Assembly (NCBI GenBank): GCA_030524345.1
Contig: JAUNGP010000012.1
Span: forward strand, 1-56,264
DNA from: Clostridia bacterium
GTDB taxonomy: Bacteria; Bacillota; Clostridia; TANB77; CAG-465
DNA length: 56,264 bases
Reading direction: 5' to 3'
A program made the position numbers and the translations under genes. A model generated the notes under the pieces. It was not told the DNA's origin and did no database searches. It was given only the letters and a program-made list of their open reading frames with translations. Below are positions 25,686-34,622 of the stretch, in pieces (position 1 is the first letter of the stretch; each line of letters begins with the position of its first letter).

Positions 25686-26420
25686 ATGGATAAAAAAGTA
25701 GCAATTATCACTGGTTCTAGAAGAGGACTTGGAGAGGCAGCTGCGTATCGCTTAGCGAGACAAAATTATGACATTGTAGTCAATGATCGTGTAGGAAAAG
25801 AAGAAGTTGATAAAGTAGTAGAAAATTTACAAGAAAAATATCATGTAAATGCTATTGGAGTGATGGCTGATGTGTCAAAGGAAGAAGAAGTACAAAAATT
25901 ACTAAGCGTCGTAAAAGAAAGGTTTAACAAAATAGATCTTTTAATCAATAATGCAGCAATTGTTGAAGATATGGAAATTGCTGACAGAAAAACAGAATTA
26001 TTTAATGAAACGATCATCAATAATATTACTTCGACATATCTGATGAGCAAATATATTGGAAAAGAAATGTTTGATCATAAAGGTGGGAAAATTATCAATA
26101 TATCATCAACAAATGGAATTAATTCTTTTTTTCCAACAAGTATTGATTATGATGCATCAAAAGCTGCAATTATATCATTAACACATAATTTTGCATTAGA
26201 ATATGCACCATATGTTATGGTAAACTCAATCGCTCCTGGGTGGATAAACACAGATATGAACAAGCAATTACCAAAAAAGTTAATTGCAGAGGAAAACGAG
26301 AAAATCTATTTGAAAAGATTTGCCGAGCCATTTGAAATTGCAAACTTTATATGTTTTTTAGCAAGCGATGAATGTTCTTACTTAAATGGTGAGGTGATTA
26401 AACTAGATGGAGGGTATTAA
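25686..26420 (+). CDS. Short-chain dehydrogenase/reductase
   Basis: 244-aa classical SDR. The cofactor motif is TGSRRGLGEAAA (a FabG-like variant with Arg-Arg, suggesting NADPH), followed by NNAAIVED. The catalytic Ser-Tyr-Lys is in ISSTNGINSFFP and YDASKAAI, and APGWINTDM gives the substrate-loop region. GAAAGGAG lies before the ATG. It is the fourth gene of the MerR operon. Reduction of an aldehyde or ketone would fit the proposed regulator; the substrate is inferred only. Confidence 0.92.
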   Translation: MDKKVAIITGSRRGLGEAAAYRLARQNYDIVVNDRVGKEEVDKVVENLQEKYHVNAIGVMADVSKEEEVQKLLSVVKERFNKIDLLINNAAIVEDMEIADRKTELFNETIINNITSTYLMSKYIGKEMFDHKGGKIINISSTNGINSFFPTSIDYDASKAAIISLTHNFALEYAPYVMVNSIAPGWINTDMNKQLPKKLIAEENEKIYLKRFAEPFEIANFICFLASDECSYLNGEVIKLDGGY

Positions 26421-26421
26421 T

Positions 26422-26904
26422 ATGGGATATATACAAAATTTAAGAAAGAAAGTAGGACATGACCCAATTTTAACAGCAGGAGTTGGATTATTTGTTTTTA
26501 ATGAAAAAGATGAGGTATTAATGCAACTAAGAACAGATTATAACATGTGGGGACTTCCTGGTGGAGCAATGGAACTTGGGGAAAGTTTTGAGGAAACTGC
26601 CAAAAGGGAGTTAAAAGAAGAAACTAACTTAGAAGCTGATGAATTGAAAATGATACGAGTACTTTCTGGCAAGGATACTTATCGAGAATATCCTAACGGT
26701 GATAAGCTATATGATATTACTGCGATTTTTGTCATCAATAAATATCACGGAACTTTAAAAATCAATGATAGTGAATCAAAAAAATTACAATATTTTAACA
26801 TTGATCAGCTTCCAATGAATATCACTTCACATACCAAAAATTATCTTGAAAAATATGGTGATATTTTAAAACTGGCATTAGCAGAATATAAAGCTAATCA
26901 TTAG
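26422..26904 (+). CDS. NUDIX hydrolase
   Basis: 160-aa NUDIX protein. The NUDIX box reads GGAMELGESFEETAKRELKEET, matching G-x5-E-x7-RE-x2-EE apart from a final Thr. It follows MWGLP in the usual place. The start at 26422 has GGAGGG eight bases upstream; an ATG at 26407 lies inside that region. It starts two bases after the SDR stop. NUDIX enzymes hydrolyse nucleoside diphosphates linked to other groups; the exact substrate is unknown. Confidence 0.92.
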   Translation: MGYIQNLRKKVGHDPILTAGVGLFVFNEKDEVLMQLRTDYNMWGLPGGAMELGESFEETAKRELKEETNLEADELKMIRVLSGKDTYREYPNGDKLYDITAIFVINKYHGTLKINDSESKKLQYFNIDQLPMNITSHTKNYLEKYGDILKLALAEYKANH

Positions 26905-26915
26905 GAGGAATTCAT

Positions 26916-27845
26916 ATGGAAGTATTATTATTTACTCATAGTCAAGATATCGATGGAATGGGGTGTGCAATTCTTGCAAGAAAAGCATTTGGAAAATTTA
27001 CGTTTGTACCAACAAAAACATTTGATATTACAAAAAATGTAAAAGAATATATAGATAATAGAAAAATTTATTCTTATGATAAAATTTATGTGACAGATCT
27101 TTGTATTAAAGAACCTGTGTTAAAACTGATAGATCAAGATGAATTTTTAAGAGAACATCTTATTGTACTGGATCATCATAAAACAGAAATTGAAGAAGGA
27201 AATGATCAATATTCTTTTGTGAATATTATTGTAGAAAAAGACGGAAAAAAAGAATCTGGAACAAGTCTTTTTTATGAATATTTGCTTCAAAATCATGATT
27301 TACAAAAAACAAATGTATTAGATGAATTTGTTGAATGGACAAGGCAGTATGATGTATATGACTGGAAAGCGATTCATAATCAAAAGGCAAGATATTTACA
27401 TATATTATTTGAAAACTTAGGGTATGAAAAATATTTAGAACTGATGAATGATAAAGTAGATCATTTAGATTCGATTATATATACAGATTATGAGTTGTCA
27501 GTAATCAATCAATATTTAGAAAATTTAAGCGTTACTGCATCTTGTTTGCTAGATAAAATGAAAGTTGTAGAATTAGGAATCAACAATGAAAAATATCGAG
27601 TGGGATACGTAAGATGTGAATATAAATATAGAAATGACATTAATGAGTTTGTGATAAAGGATAATCGATATAATATAGATTGTGTTGGAATGATTATGTC
27701 AGATATAGATACTGTATCATATAGGGCTGTAAAAGATATAGATGTATCTATTATTGGAAAATACTTTGGAGGAAAAGGACACAAAGGAGCTTCTAGTAAT
27801 CCACAAAGCAATCCAAAATTTCAAGAATTGGTAATGAAAAAATAA
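26916..27845 (+). CDS. DHH-family phosphoesterase
   Basis: 309-aa protein with DHH motifs. The N-terminal THSQDIDGMG supplies a metal-binding His and two Asp, VTDLCI follows, and the name motif is VLDHHKTE (about residue 86). A C-terminal DHHA1-like glycine motif is GGKGHKGASS. Related proteins cleave nanoRNA, pAp or cyclic dinucleotides; this branch (no DRTGL-type domain) is not assigned. AGGAGG lies before the ATG. It belongs to the operon by 11-base spacing. Confidence 0.88.
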   Translation: MEVLLFTHSQDIDGMGCAILARKAFGKFTFVPTKTFDITKNVKEYIDNRKIYSYDKIYVTDLCIKEPVLKLIDQDEFLREHLIVLDHHKTEIEEGNDQYSFVNIIVEKDGKKESGTSLFYEYLLQNHDLQKTNVLDEFVEWTRQYDVYDWKAIHNQKARYLHILFENLGYEKYLELMNDKVDHLDSIIYTDYELSVINQYLENLSVTASCLLDKMKVVELGINNEKYRVGYVRCEYKYRNDINEFVIKDNRYNIDCVGMIMSDIDTVSYRAVKDIDVSIIGKYFGGKGHKGASSNPQSNPKFQELVMKK

Positions 27846-27860
27846 AGGGAGGAATTCATT

Positions 27861-28346
27861 ATGAAAACATTAATTGTATATTATACATATACTGGACATA
27901 CAAAAATGATTGCAGAAAAAATAAGGAAAGTATTAAACTGTGATATATTAGAACTAGAAATGAAAGAACCTTATCCTAAGGACTATGATTACGTTGTAGA
28001 TATTGCACAGACACAAGCGTATGAAAAATATACGCCAGAGTTAAAAGAGTTTGATAAGAATATAGATGAATATGATAAGATTATACTAGGAATGCCGGTA
28101 TGGTGGTATACATTTGCTCCTGCTATTAGAACTTTTTTAATAAAAACAAATTTGAAAGGAAAAGTAATTATTCCTTTTGCTACTAATGCTGGTTGGTTAG
28201 GTCATACCTTAGAGGATGTCAAAACTTTATGTAAAGAGGCAAAAGTAGAACATGAAATGGATATTTGTTTTACACAAGATTATTTAGAAAATAAACTGGT
28301 TACTTCTGAGAAAATAATTGATGAATGGATTGAAACATTAAAATAG
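27861..28346 (+). CDS. Flavodoxin family protein
   Basis: 161-aa flavodoxin fold. The FMN phosphate loop is YYTYTGHTKMIAE, the 50s loop holds GMPVWWYTFAPAIRTFL, and the 90s loop FATNAGWLGHTLED. It resembles stand-alone flavodoxins related to NAD(P)H quinone or azo reductases that accept electrons in anaerobes. GGGAGG lies before the ATG. It is the last gene of the MerR operon, followed by a strong terminator. A redox-repair role fits with the regulon members at 11060 and 29427. Confidence 0.9.
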   Translation: MKTLIVYYTYTGHTKMIAEKIRKVLNCDILELEMKEPYPKDYDYVVDIAQTQAYEKYTPELKEFDKNIDEYDKIILGMPVWWYTFAPAIRTFLIKTNLKGKVIIPFATNAGWLGHTLEDVKTLCKEAKVEHEMDICFTQDYLENKLVTSEKIIDEWIETLK

Positions 28347-28362
28347 AGAGAATATAAGGTGG

Positions 28363-28400
28363 ATATATAAGATGAATTTTTATCATCTTATATATTTTTT
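28363..28400 (+). terminator. Terminator of the MerR operon
   Basis: Perfect 13-bp stem ATATATAAGATGA / TCATCTTATATAT followed by TTTTT. Confidence 0.88.
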
Positions 28401-28507
28401 TAATAAAAATCACATTTTAGAGAATAACTAATTAGTAATAACGTATTTTTAGTGAAGCGATAATCAAATTGGTATAATTGTTTATTTGACATTTTTCTCA
28501 AAGGAGA

Positions 28508-28536
28508 TTTACACTCATTTTAAAATAGTATATAAT
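28508..28536 (+). promoter_or_regulatory. Promoter of the 28558 gene
   Basis: TTTACA (28508-28513), 17-bp spacer, TATAAT (28531-28536). The bases between the terminator and here (28401-28507) show nothing else. Confidence 0.65.
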
Positions 28537-28557
28537 AAGCATATGGGAAGTGATATT

Positions 28558-29349
28558 ATGAAATGGAATGGATTTAAAATCGTAAAACAGTATAAAGAAA
28601 CAAAAGATGTAGCTTTAATCGTATATTTTGTACTTAGAATTTTAGTAATTTTTTGTATGATTTTACAAATTATCAATGGAGACTTAAATAATGCTTTCAT
28701 GTGTTTATTTTCACTAATATTGTTTACAATTCCAGGATTTATAGAAAAGAAGTTTAAAATAGAACTTCCAAGTCTTTTAGAATCTATCATCTACATTTTT
28801 ATTTTTGCAGCAGAAATTCTTGGAAGTATTAATAATTTTTATGGAAATGTACCCCATTTGGATACCATCTTACATACATTAAATGGATTCTTGGCAGCAG
28901 GAATTGGATTTTCACTTGTTGACTTATTAAATACCAAAGTTAAAAATGTTAATTTGTCACCTTTTTTTGTCACTGTTGTTGCTTTTTGCTTTTCTATGAC
29001 AATTGGTGTACTTTGGGAATTTGGAGAATATGGCGTGGATGTATTATTTGATCATGATTCACAAAAAGATAAAATTGTAACCAAAGTTGCCTCTGTAAAA
29101 TTTAATCCAGAAGATAAAAATGAGGCTGCATTAATTGATCATATTGTACGTACTGAAATTTATACAGAAGATGGCAAGGTTTATTTAATAGATGGTGGTT
29201 ATCTAGATATTGGTATTAATGATACAATGAAAGATTTAATTGTGAATTTTATTGGTGCAATATGCTTTAGTATTATTGGGTATTTATATATCAAAAATAG
29301 AGATAAGTACCGATTTGCTAAAAATTTTATACCAGTAAAAAATGAGTAG
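28558..29349 (+). CDS. DUF2238-like integral membrane protein
   Basis: 263-aa membrane protein with about six TM segments. The family-type core is DTILHTLNGFLAAGIGFSL, then SMTIGVLWEFGEYGVD, with conserved His, Glu and Asp in the membrane. A soluble loop of about 60 residues (DHDSQKDKIVTKVASVKF onward) precedes the last two helices, and a DTMKDLIVNFIGA motif follows. The start at 28558 is supported by GAAGTGAT upstream. It is a single-gene unit; the function of the family is not known to me. Confidence 0.78.
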   Translation: MKWNGFKIVKQYKETKDVALIVYFVLRILVIFCMILQIINGDLNNAFMCLFSLILFTIPGFIEKKFKIELPSLLESIIYIFIFAAEILGSINNFYGNVPHLDTILHTLNGFLAAGIGFSLVDLLNTKVKNVNLSPFFVTVVAFCFSMTIGVLWEFGEYGVDVLFDHDSQKDKIVTKVASVKFNPEDKNEAALIDHIVRTEIYTEDGKVYLIDGGYLDIGINDTMKDLIVNFIGAICFSIIGYLYIKNRDKYRFAKNFIPVKNE

Positions 29350-29363
29350 AATTAAAAAAGTAC

Positions 29364-29394
29364 TTGACTTATAGTGAACTTCAAGTGATAAAAT
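29364..29394 (+). promoter_or_regulatory. MerR-type promoter/operator site C
   Basis: TTGACT (29364-29369), 19-bp spacer, TAAAAT (29389-29394), with CTTATAG-TGAA-CTTCAAG in the spacer. It matches sites A (11006) and B (24503). Confidence 0.78.
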
Positions 29395-29426
29395 AGGAAC
29401 AATGAAATGAGGAAAGGATGATATAA

Positions 29427-30308
29427 GTGGAGAAAGCAAAAGTTTATTTTACAAAGGAAATTTCACCAGAGAGTTTAATCAAAATTTATGAAGCAGTAGG
29501 AAAAGAATTAAATGGAAAAGTTGCTGTAAAAATATCAACAGGAGAACCAGGGGGCCGTAACTTTCTAAATCCAAATTTAATCAAAGATTTAGTTTGGAAA
29601 TTAAATGGTACGATTATAGAATGTAATACTGCCTATGGAGGAAAAAGAATGAAACTAGAAGATCATTTAAAGGTGATAGAAGATCATGGATTTACTGCTA
29701 TTGCGAAGGTAGATATTATGGATAGCGAAGGTGATATGCCAATTCCTGTAAAGAATGGAATACATCTAAAGGAAAATTATGTTGGATCTCATTTAAAAAA
29801 TTACGATTCAATACTTATGCTGTCTCATTTTAAGGGGCATGCCATGGGTGGCTTTGGTGGAGCTCTTAAAAATATGTCAATTGGCGTTGCATCATCTGAG
29901 GGAAAAGCATGGATCCACACTGCAGGAAAAACAAGAAATCTTTCTGAGCTTTGGGCTAGTTTGCCCAAACAGGATGATTTCCTAGAGTCAATGGCAGAAG
30001 CAGATGAGTCTGTTATTCGCTATATGAAAGGAAACATTGTATATATTAATGTAATCAATAATCTTTCCATTGATTGTGACTGCAATGGTAATCCAGAGGC
30101 TCCTTGTATGGCAGATATTGGTATTGCTGCCTCTGTTGATCCAGTAGCCTGTGATAAAGCAAGTTTAGATTTTATTTATCATTCAAACGACCAAGGTAGA
30201 GATCATATGCTAGAGCGAATTGAATCAAGACACGGTATCCATACCATAGAACACGCTGAAAAACTTGGAATAGGAACAATGAATTACGAGCTTGTAAATA
30301 TTGATTAA
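29427..30308 (+). CDS. DUF362-domain protein
   Basis: 293-aa protein of the DUF362 family. Family features are KISTGEPGGRNFLNP, NTAYGGKR, SHFKGHAMGGFGGALKNMSIG and DPVACDKASLDF. Many family members carry a C-terminal ferredoxin; none is present here. A short Cys motif remains: CDCNGNPEAPCMADIG. The start is GTG at 29427 with AAAGGATG upstream. It stands alone behind MerR-type site C, so it probably belongs to the same redox/electrophile response as the 24564 operon. The enzymatic role is unknown. Confidence 0.88.
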   Translation: MEKAKVYFTKEISPESLIKIYEAVGKELNGKVAVKISTGEPGGRNFLNPNLIKDLVWKLNGTIIECNTAYGGKRMKLEDHLKVIEDHGFTAIAKVDIMDSEGDMPIPVKNGIHLKENYVGSHLKNYDSILMLSHFKGHAMGGFGGALKNMSIGVASSEGKAWIHTAGKTRNLSELWASLPKQDDFLESMAEADESVIRYMKGNIVYINVINNLSIDCDCNGNPEAPCMADIGIAASVDPVACDKASLDFIYHSNDQGRDHMLERIESRHGIHTIEHAEKLGIGTMNYELVNID

Positions 30309-30320
30309 TTGCAAAATATA

Positions 30321-30377
30321 AATACACTTAGTATGTTATGAAAGACGGTAACATGTGGAAGTGTATTTTTATTTTTT
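30321..30377 (+). terminator. Terminator of the DUF362 gene
   Basis: AATACACTT pairs with AAGTGTATT, and an inner TATGTTA pairs with TAACATG; TTTTTATTTTTT follows. Confidence 0.8.
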
Positions 30378-30397
30378 CTAAAATATCATGAATATAA

Positions 30398-30452
30398 TTG
30401 TTAACCTTGACAAACAATATAGAAAGTAATATAATGTTAACCAGAGCTAACA
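30398..30452 (+). promoter_or_regulatory. Promoter of the dtxR-suf-mnmA operon with two candidate operators
   Basis: TTGACA (30407-30412), 17-bp spacer, TATAAT (30430-30435): full consensus. Imperfect dyads cover both ends: TTGTTA-ACCT-TGACAA at 30398-30413 over the -35, and TGTTAAC-CAGA-GCTAACA at 30435-30452 over the start point. Both contain GTTAACC. A regulator bound here would repress, most simply the DtxR-fold protein encoded next. Confidence 0.75.
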
Positions 30453-30466
30453 AAAAGGAGAAAAAA

Positions 30467-30940
30467 ATGATATCAAAATCATTAGAAGAGTATTTAAAAA
30501 CAATGTATGTCTTAAAAAAGCAAAATGGAAATGTAAGAGTAACAGATATTGCAATAAAAATGTCATGTTCAAAACCTAGTGTTAATAAAGCTTTAAAAGT
30601 CTTAAAAGAAAATGAACTTATCACTTATGAGGCTTATGGTCCAATTGCCTTAACTCAAAGCGGAGAAGATTTAGCAAAGAAAATATTGGAAACTTATGAT
30701 ATCGTCTATTTGTTTTTAAAAGATGTATTGAATCTACCAAAAGAGGAAGCAGAAAAAGAGGCAGAAAGTCTAAAGTTAGTGATGTCAGATCATACAGCTA
30801 ATAGACTTGCAAAATATGTACATAAGACTTTAGATTTAGATGATTTAGATTGTTGTTATGATGTAAATCAAGAAAAGTGTAGAAAATGTCAAAAAACTAC
30901 ATCCAGAGGAAAATTAATCAGAAAAGAGAAAGAGGAGTAA
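30467..30940 (+). CDS. DtxR/MntR-fold regulator with altered metal sites and C-terminal Cys cluster
   Basis: 157-aa protein. The N-terminal winged helix (about 5-65: SLEEYLKTMYVLKKQNGNVRVTDIA) and dimerisation helices follow DtxR/MntR. Aligned by eye with B. subtilis MntR as I remember it, ligand positions read Asp8 to Glu8, Glu11 to Lys11, His77 to Tyr77, Glu99 kept, Glu102 to Lys, His103 to Leu. The C-terminus adds Cys129, Cys130, Cys138 and Cys141 (DLDCCYDV, EKCRKCQK). The start at 30467 has AAAGGAG upstream. It heads the suf-mnmA operon, three bases before sufC. I infer a regulator that senses Fe-S clusters, Zn or thiols rather than Mn2+/Fe2+ by the usual sites. Confidence 0.85.
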   Translation: MISKSLEEYLKTMYVLKKQNGNVRVTDIAIKMSCSKPSVNKALKVLKENELITYEAYGPIALTQSGEDLAKKILETYDIVYLFLKDVLNLPKEEAEKEAESLKLVMSDHTANRLAKYVHKTLDLDDLDCCYDVNQEKCRKCQKTTSRGKLIRKEKEE

Positions 30941-30943
30941 AAA

Positions 30944-31699
30944 ATGAGTAAACAATTATTAGAAATAAAAGATTTAAGTGTAAATGTAGAAGATAAAGAA
31001 ATTTTAAAAGGGATTAACTTAAAGATAAATCAAGGAGAAGTCCATGTGATCATGGGACCAAATGGTGGTGGTAAAACTACAACTGCAAATGCAATTTTCA
31101 ATAATCCTATCTATACAAAGCAAGGTGGAAGTATTCATTTTTTTGGTGAAGATATTACAAATTTAAAGACAGATGAGATCGCAAGAAAAGGAATCTTTAT
31201 GTCTTTTCAATTGCCAGAAGAAATACCTGGTATTTCAGTTGCTAATTTTTTAAGATATTCTAAAAGTAAGATGACAGGAGAGCCTGTAAAAATGGTTGAC
31301 TTCCAAATTACGCTTATGAAATATGCACGAGAGCTTAAAATGAATCCTAAGAATTTACAAAGAAGTTTAAATGTAGGTTTTTCTGGTGGAGAGAAAAAGA
31401 AGAATGAAATATTGCAAATGCTTGTATTAAATCCTAAACTTGCAATTCTTGATGAGACAGATTCGGGACTTGATGTTGATGCTATTAAAACAGTATCTAA
31501 GGGAATAGAGATGTTTAAAAATGATGAGAATGCAGTTCTTATTATCACTCATAATACTAAAATATTACGTAGTTTAAAAGTAGATTTTGTTCATATTCTA
31601 ATTGACGGAAAGATTGTAAAAACCGGAGATGCAAGCCTAGCAAAAAAAATCGAAGAAGAAGGATATGAAAAGTATAAAGCAGAGGTAGAGGAATCATGA
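30944..31699 (+). CDS. sufC: SufC, Fe-S cluster assembly ATPase
   Basis: 251-aa cytosolic ABC ATPase of the SUF scaffold complex. Walker A GPNGGGKTTT, the SufC-type FMSFQLPEEIPGI, signature NVGFSGGEKKKNE, and Walker B LAILDETDSGLDVDA. SufC powers rearrangement of the SufBC2D scaffold. GAGGAG precedes the ATG, and the gene overlaps sufB by 4 bases (ATGA). Gene order C-B-D-S-U differs from the Bacillus order C-D-S-U-B. Confidence 0.96.
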   Translation: MSKQLLEIKDLSVNVEDKEILKGINLKINQGEVHVIMGPNGGGKTTTANAIFNNPIYTKQGGSIHFFGEDITNLKTDEIARKGIFMSFQLPEEIPGISVANFLRYSKSKMTGEPVKMVDFQITLMKYARELKMNPKNLQRSLNVGFSGGEKKKNEILQMLVLNPKLAILDETDSGLDVDAIKTVSKGIEMFKNDENAVLIITHNTKILRSLKVDFVHILIDGKIVKTGDASLAKKIEEEGYEKYKAEVEES

Positions 31700-33096
31700 A
31701 AAAAACAAATCTAGAGGAGATCAATAGAAATATTTATGATATTAAAAATAAAGATGAGTATGATTATAAGATAAAGAAAGGATTAACCAAAGAAATTATT
31801 GAAGAAATATCTAAGCAAAAAAATGATCCTGATTGGATGAGAGAATTTAGATTAAAAGCTTTAGAGGTATATAATCATTTAGAACTTCCAACCTGGGGAC
31901 CAGATTTGTCTGAGTTAAATATGGATGAGATTGCAACTTATGTTAGGCCCAAAACAAAACTTAGCACTTCTTGGGATGATGTACCTGAAGATATTAAAAA
32001 TACATTTGATCAGTTAGGAATTCCTGAAGCAGAAAAAGCTTCCCTTGCAGGTGTTGGTGCTCAGTATGATTCAGAAGTAGTTTATCACAGTATGAAAGAA
32101 GAACTTATCAAACAAGGTGTTATTTATACTGATATGGAAACGGCTATTAGAGAATATCCAGATCTTGTTAGGGAACATTTTATGAAATGTGTTCCAGTAT
32201 ATGATCATAAGTTTGTAGCACTACATGGTGCCGTTTGGTCAGGTGGTTCTTTTGTATATGTTCCAAAAGGAGTTAAAGTAGATATTCCACTTCAATCTTA
32301 TTTTAGGCTAAATTCACCAGAATCTGGACAATTTGAGCATACTCTTATTATTGTAGATGAGGGAGCAAGCTTGCATTTTATAGAAGGCTGTAGTGCACCA
32401 AAATATAATAAGGTAAATCTTCATGCTGGTTGTGTTGAGTTATATGTAAGGGATAATGCTTATCTTAGGTATTCAACAATAGAAAATTGGTCTAAGAATA
32501 TGCTAAATTTGAATACTAAGAAAGCAATTGTAGGAAGAAATGCGAAAATGGAATGGGTAAGTGGTTCTTTTGGTTCCAAAATCTCTATGTTATACCCAAT
32601 GAGTATTTTAAATGGCGAAAATTCTAAAACAGAATTTACAGGAATTTCTTTTGCAGGACACGGACAAAACTTAGATAATGGATTTAAAGTAGTACATAAT
32701 GCTAAAAATACTTCTAGTGTAGTAAATGCAAAATCGATTTCTAAAAATGGAGGAAAGTGCACTTATAGATCTCTTGTTAGAGTAAATGAGAATGCAATCA
32801 ATTCTAAATCAAGTGTTTCTTGTGAGTCTTTAATGCTAGATGATATCTCCATATCTGATACCATCCCTGTAAATGATATTAGAACAGATGAAGTTGAATT
32901 CTCACATGAAGCAAAAATTGGTAAAATCAGTGATAAGGCAATCTTTTATCTCATGAGTAGGGGACTTTCTGAAGAAGATGCAAAGGCAATGATTGTTAGA
33001 GGCTTTGCAAGTAGTGTATCGAAGGAATTGCCTGTTGAATATGCAGTTGAGATGAATAATTTAATTAATTTAGAATTAGAAGGGAGCATAGGATAA
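31696..33096 (+). CDS. sufB: SufB, Fe-S cluster scaffold
   Basis: 466-aa scaffold subunit. Hallmarks are GVGAQYDSEVVYHSM, FVYVPKGVKVDIPLQSYFR, the long beta-helix core (FIEGCSAPKYN, WSKNMLNLNTK) and the C-terminal HEAKIGKISDKAIFYLMSRG. Cys in SSVSCESLML and EGCSAP are candidate sulfur-channel residues. Length is normal for Gram-positive SufB. The stop overlaps the next start (TAATG), so translation is coupled. Confidence 0.96.
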   Translation: MKKTNLEEINRNIYDIKNKDEYDYKIKKGLTKEIIEEISKQKNDPDWMREFRLKALEVYNHLELPTWGPDLSELNMDEIATYVRPKTKLSTSWDDVPEDIKNTFDQLGIPEAEKASLAGVGAQYDSEVVYHSMKEELIKQGVIYTDMETAIREYPDLVREHFMKCVPVYDHKFVALHGAVWSGGSFVYVPKGVKVDIPLQSYFRLNSPESGQFEHTLIIVDEGASLHFIEGCSAPKYNKVNLHAGCVELYVRDNAYLRYSTIENWSKNMLNLNTKKAIVGRNAKMEWVSGSFGSKISMLYPMSILNGENSKTEFTGISFAGHGQNLDNGFKVVHNAKNTSSVVNAKSISKNGGKCTYRSLVRVNENAINSKSSVSCESLMLDDISISDTIPVNDIRTDEVEFSHEAKIGKISDKAIFYLMSRGLSEEDAKAMIVRGFASSVSKELPVEYAVEMNNLINLELEGSIG

Positions 33097-34151
33097 TGGA
33101 AGAAATGATTTTAAATGAAACCCCTGTTAGGACTTCAAGAAACTTTCATATCAATGATATTAAGTTAAAAGATATTATGATACCAGAAAATATGACGTCT
33201 TTTCATAATGTCTTGATTCAGCAGGATACTTCTGATATCAGCATAGACGAAAATATCGATGATATTTCATGCATATATGGTGTAGGCAGTCCATTAATGA
33301 ATATGCCCTCTAATAAAACATTAAAAATGACAATCAATTCTAAATCAAATAAAGAGGTAAAAGTAGATTTTAGTTTTAATCCAGATAATTTAAATTTAAT
33401 GGACAAAATAGAATTAATTGCAAATGAGAATACAAATGCTACTGTGATATTAAAATATGAAGCAACTTGTAATGAAGCGTGTTTTCACAATTTGATTTTA
33501 AAAGTATTTGCCCATGAAAATTCAAATTTAAATGTGATCATTATCAATTTTATGAATTTATCATCTCATCATTTTATGAGTATTGATAATGAGTTAGGGG
33601 ATTATGCAAATGTAAACTATACTATTATAGATTTGGGCGGAAAAGAAAGTATTACAAACTATTACTCAAATTTAGTAGGAAAAGCTTCTCAAAACCATAT
33701 CAATGTTATCTATTTAGGAAAAGAAAATGAACTTTTTGATCTTAATTATATTGGAGAATTAAGAGGAGAAAAATCAGATATTCACATTGAAGTAGAGGGA
33801 GCTTTAGCAGATCATAGCAAAAAACATTTTAAAGGAACGATTGACTTTAAAAAAGGTGCTAAAAAGGCCAAGGGAAATGAAAATGAGTCTTGTATGTTAC
33901 TGTCAGATACTGCTAAATCATTGTCTTTACCTATGCTTTTATGTTCAGAGGAAGATGTAGAAGGAAATCATTCAAGCAGTGCAGGAAAAATAGGAAAAAG
34001 TGAACTATTTTATTTGATGAGCAGGGGCTTCAATGAAAAAGAGGCTATGAAGCTTATGGTGAGAGCAAAATTTAATCATATTATTGAAAGTATAAAAAAT
34101 GAAACATTAAAAGAAGAAATATTACAAAAAATAGATGAAAGATTGGATTAG
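33096..34151 (+). CDS. sufD: SufD, Fe-S scaffold partner
   Basis: 351-aa protein of the SufB/SufD beta-helix family with low N-terminal similarity. Clear C-terminal signature: LPMLLCSEEDVEGNHSSSAGKIG, then LFYLMSRGFNEKEAMKLM. The His in EGNHSSS would join SufB in forming the cluster site. It is shorter than typical SufD (about 430 aa), mostly in the N-terminal part, as seen in some anaerobic Firmicutes. It is coupled to sufB by one-base overlap. Confidence 0.92.
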   Translation: MEEMILNETPVRTSRNFHINDIKLKDIMIPENMTSFHNVLIQQDTSDISIDENIDDISCIYGVGSPLMNMPSNKTLKMTINSKSNKEVKVDFSFNPDNLNLMDKIELIANENTNATVILKYEATCNEACFHNLILKVFAHENSNLNVIIINFMNLSSHHFMSIDNELGDYANVNYTIIDLGGKESITNYYSNLVGKASQNHINVIYLGKENELFDLNYIGELRGEKSDIHIEVEGALADHSKKHFKGTIDFKKGAKKAKGNENESCMLLSDTAKSLSLPMLLCSEEDVEGNHSSSAGKIGKSELFYLMSRGFNEKEAMKLMVRAKFNHIIESIKNETLKEEILQKIDERLD

Positions 34152-34154
34152 TGT

Positions 34155-34622
34155 ATGAATGGAAGAGTTTTTACAAGTAGTTATGATAAATGTAGTGCCG
34201 GAAACTTAATATCAATATCTGGTGATAGAGGAAAAAGCGTTGGATTTACAGGAAAATCGTTACCAAAACTTGCACCTAAATTGAAATTTTGGAAAGTTTG
34301 GCATGAAAATATTGGAAAAATACCAGAAGATGAAAATACGAGATATTATATCGAGCAATACTATCAACAAGTTTTGACAAAGGTAGATATAGAAGAATTA
34401 TTAAAGGATGAAAAAGATCCAATTTTACTATGTTATGAAGAAAGTGGAGTATTTTGCCATAGACATATCGTAGCAGAATATATTCAAATTAAATATGGAA
34501 TAGAAGTTCCAGAAATAGAAATTAGTAGTAGTTTAGAAATAAAACAAAAGGAAAGACCTAAAAATATCAGAGAAATATTAGAAGAAACAATCGAAAAAGA
34601 AATGGAGGGAATTGATCGATAA
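34155..34622 (+). CDS. DUF488-family protein inside the suf operon
   Basis: 155-aa protein. RVFTSSYDKC at the start and CYEESGVFCHRHIVAEYI near 100-117 match the DUF488 pattern, whose Cys-x-E and C-H-R-H residues are thought to bind metal or act catalytically. An acidic/basic helical tail follows. The ribosome site is weak, and the gene overlaps sufS by one base, so it is probably translated by coupling. Its place between sufD and sufS suggests a role in Fe or sulfur handling; the function of DUF488 is unknown. Confidence 0.82.
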   Translation: MNGRVFTSSYDKCSAGNLISISGDRGKSVGFTGKSLPKLAPKLKFWKVWHENIGKIPEDENTRYYIEQYYQQVLTKVDIEELLKDEKDPILLCYEESGVFCHRHIVAEYIQIKYGIEVPEIEISSSLEIKQKERPKNIREILEETIEKEMEGIDR

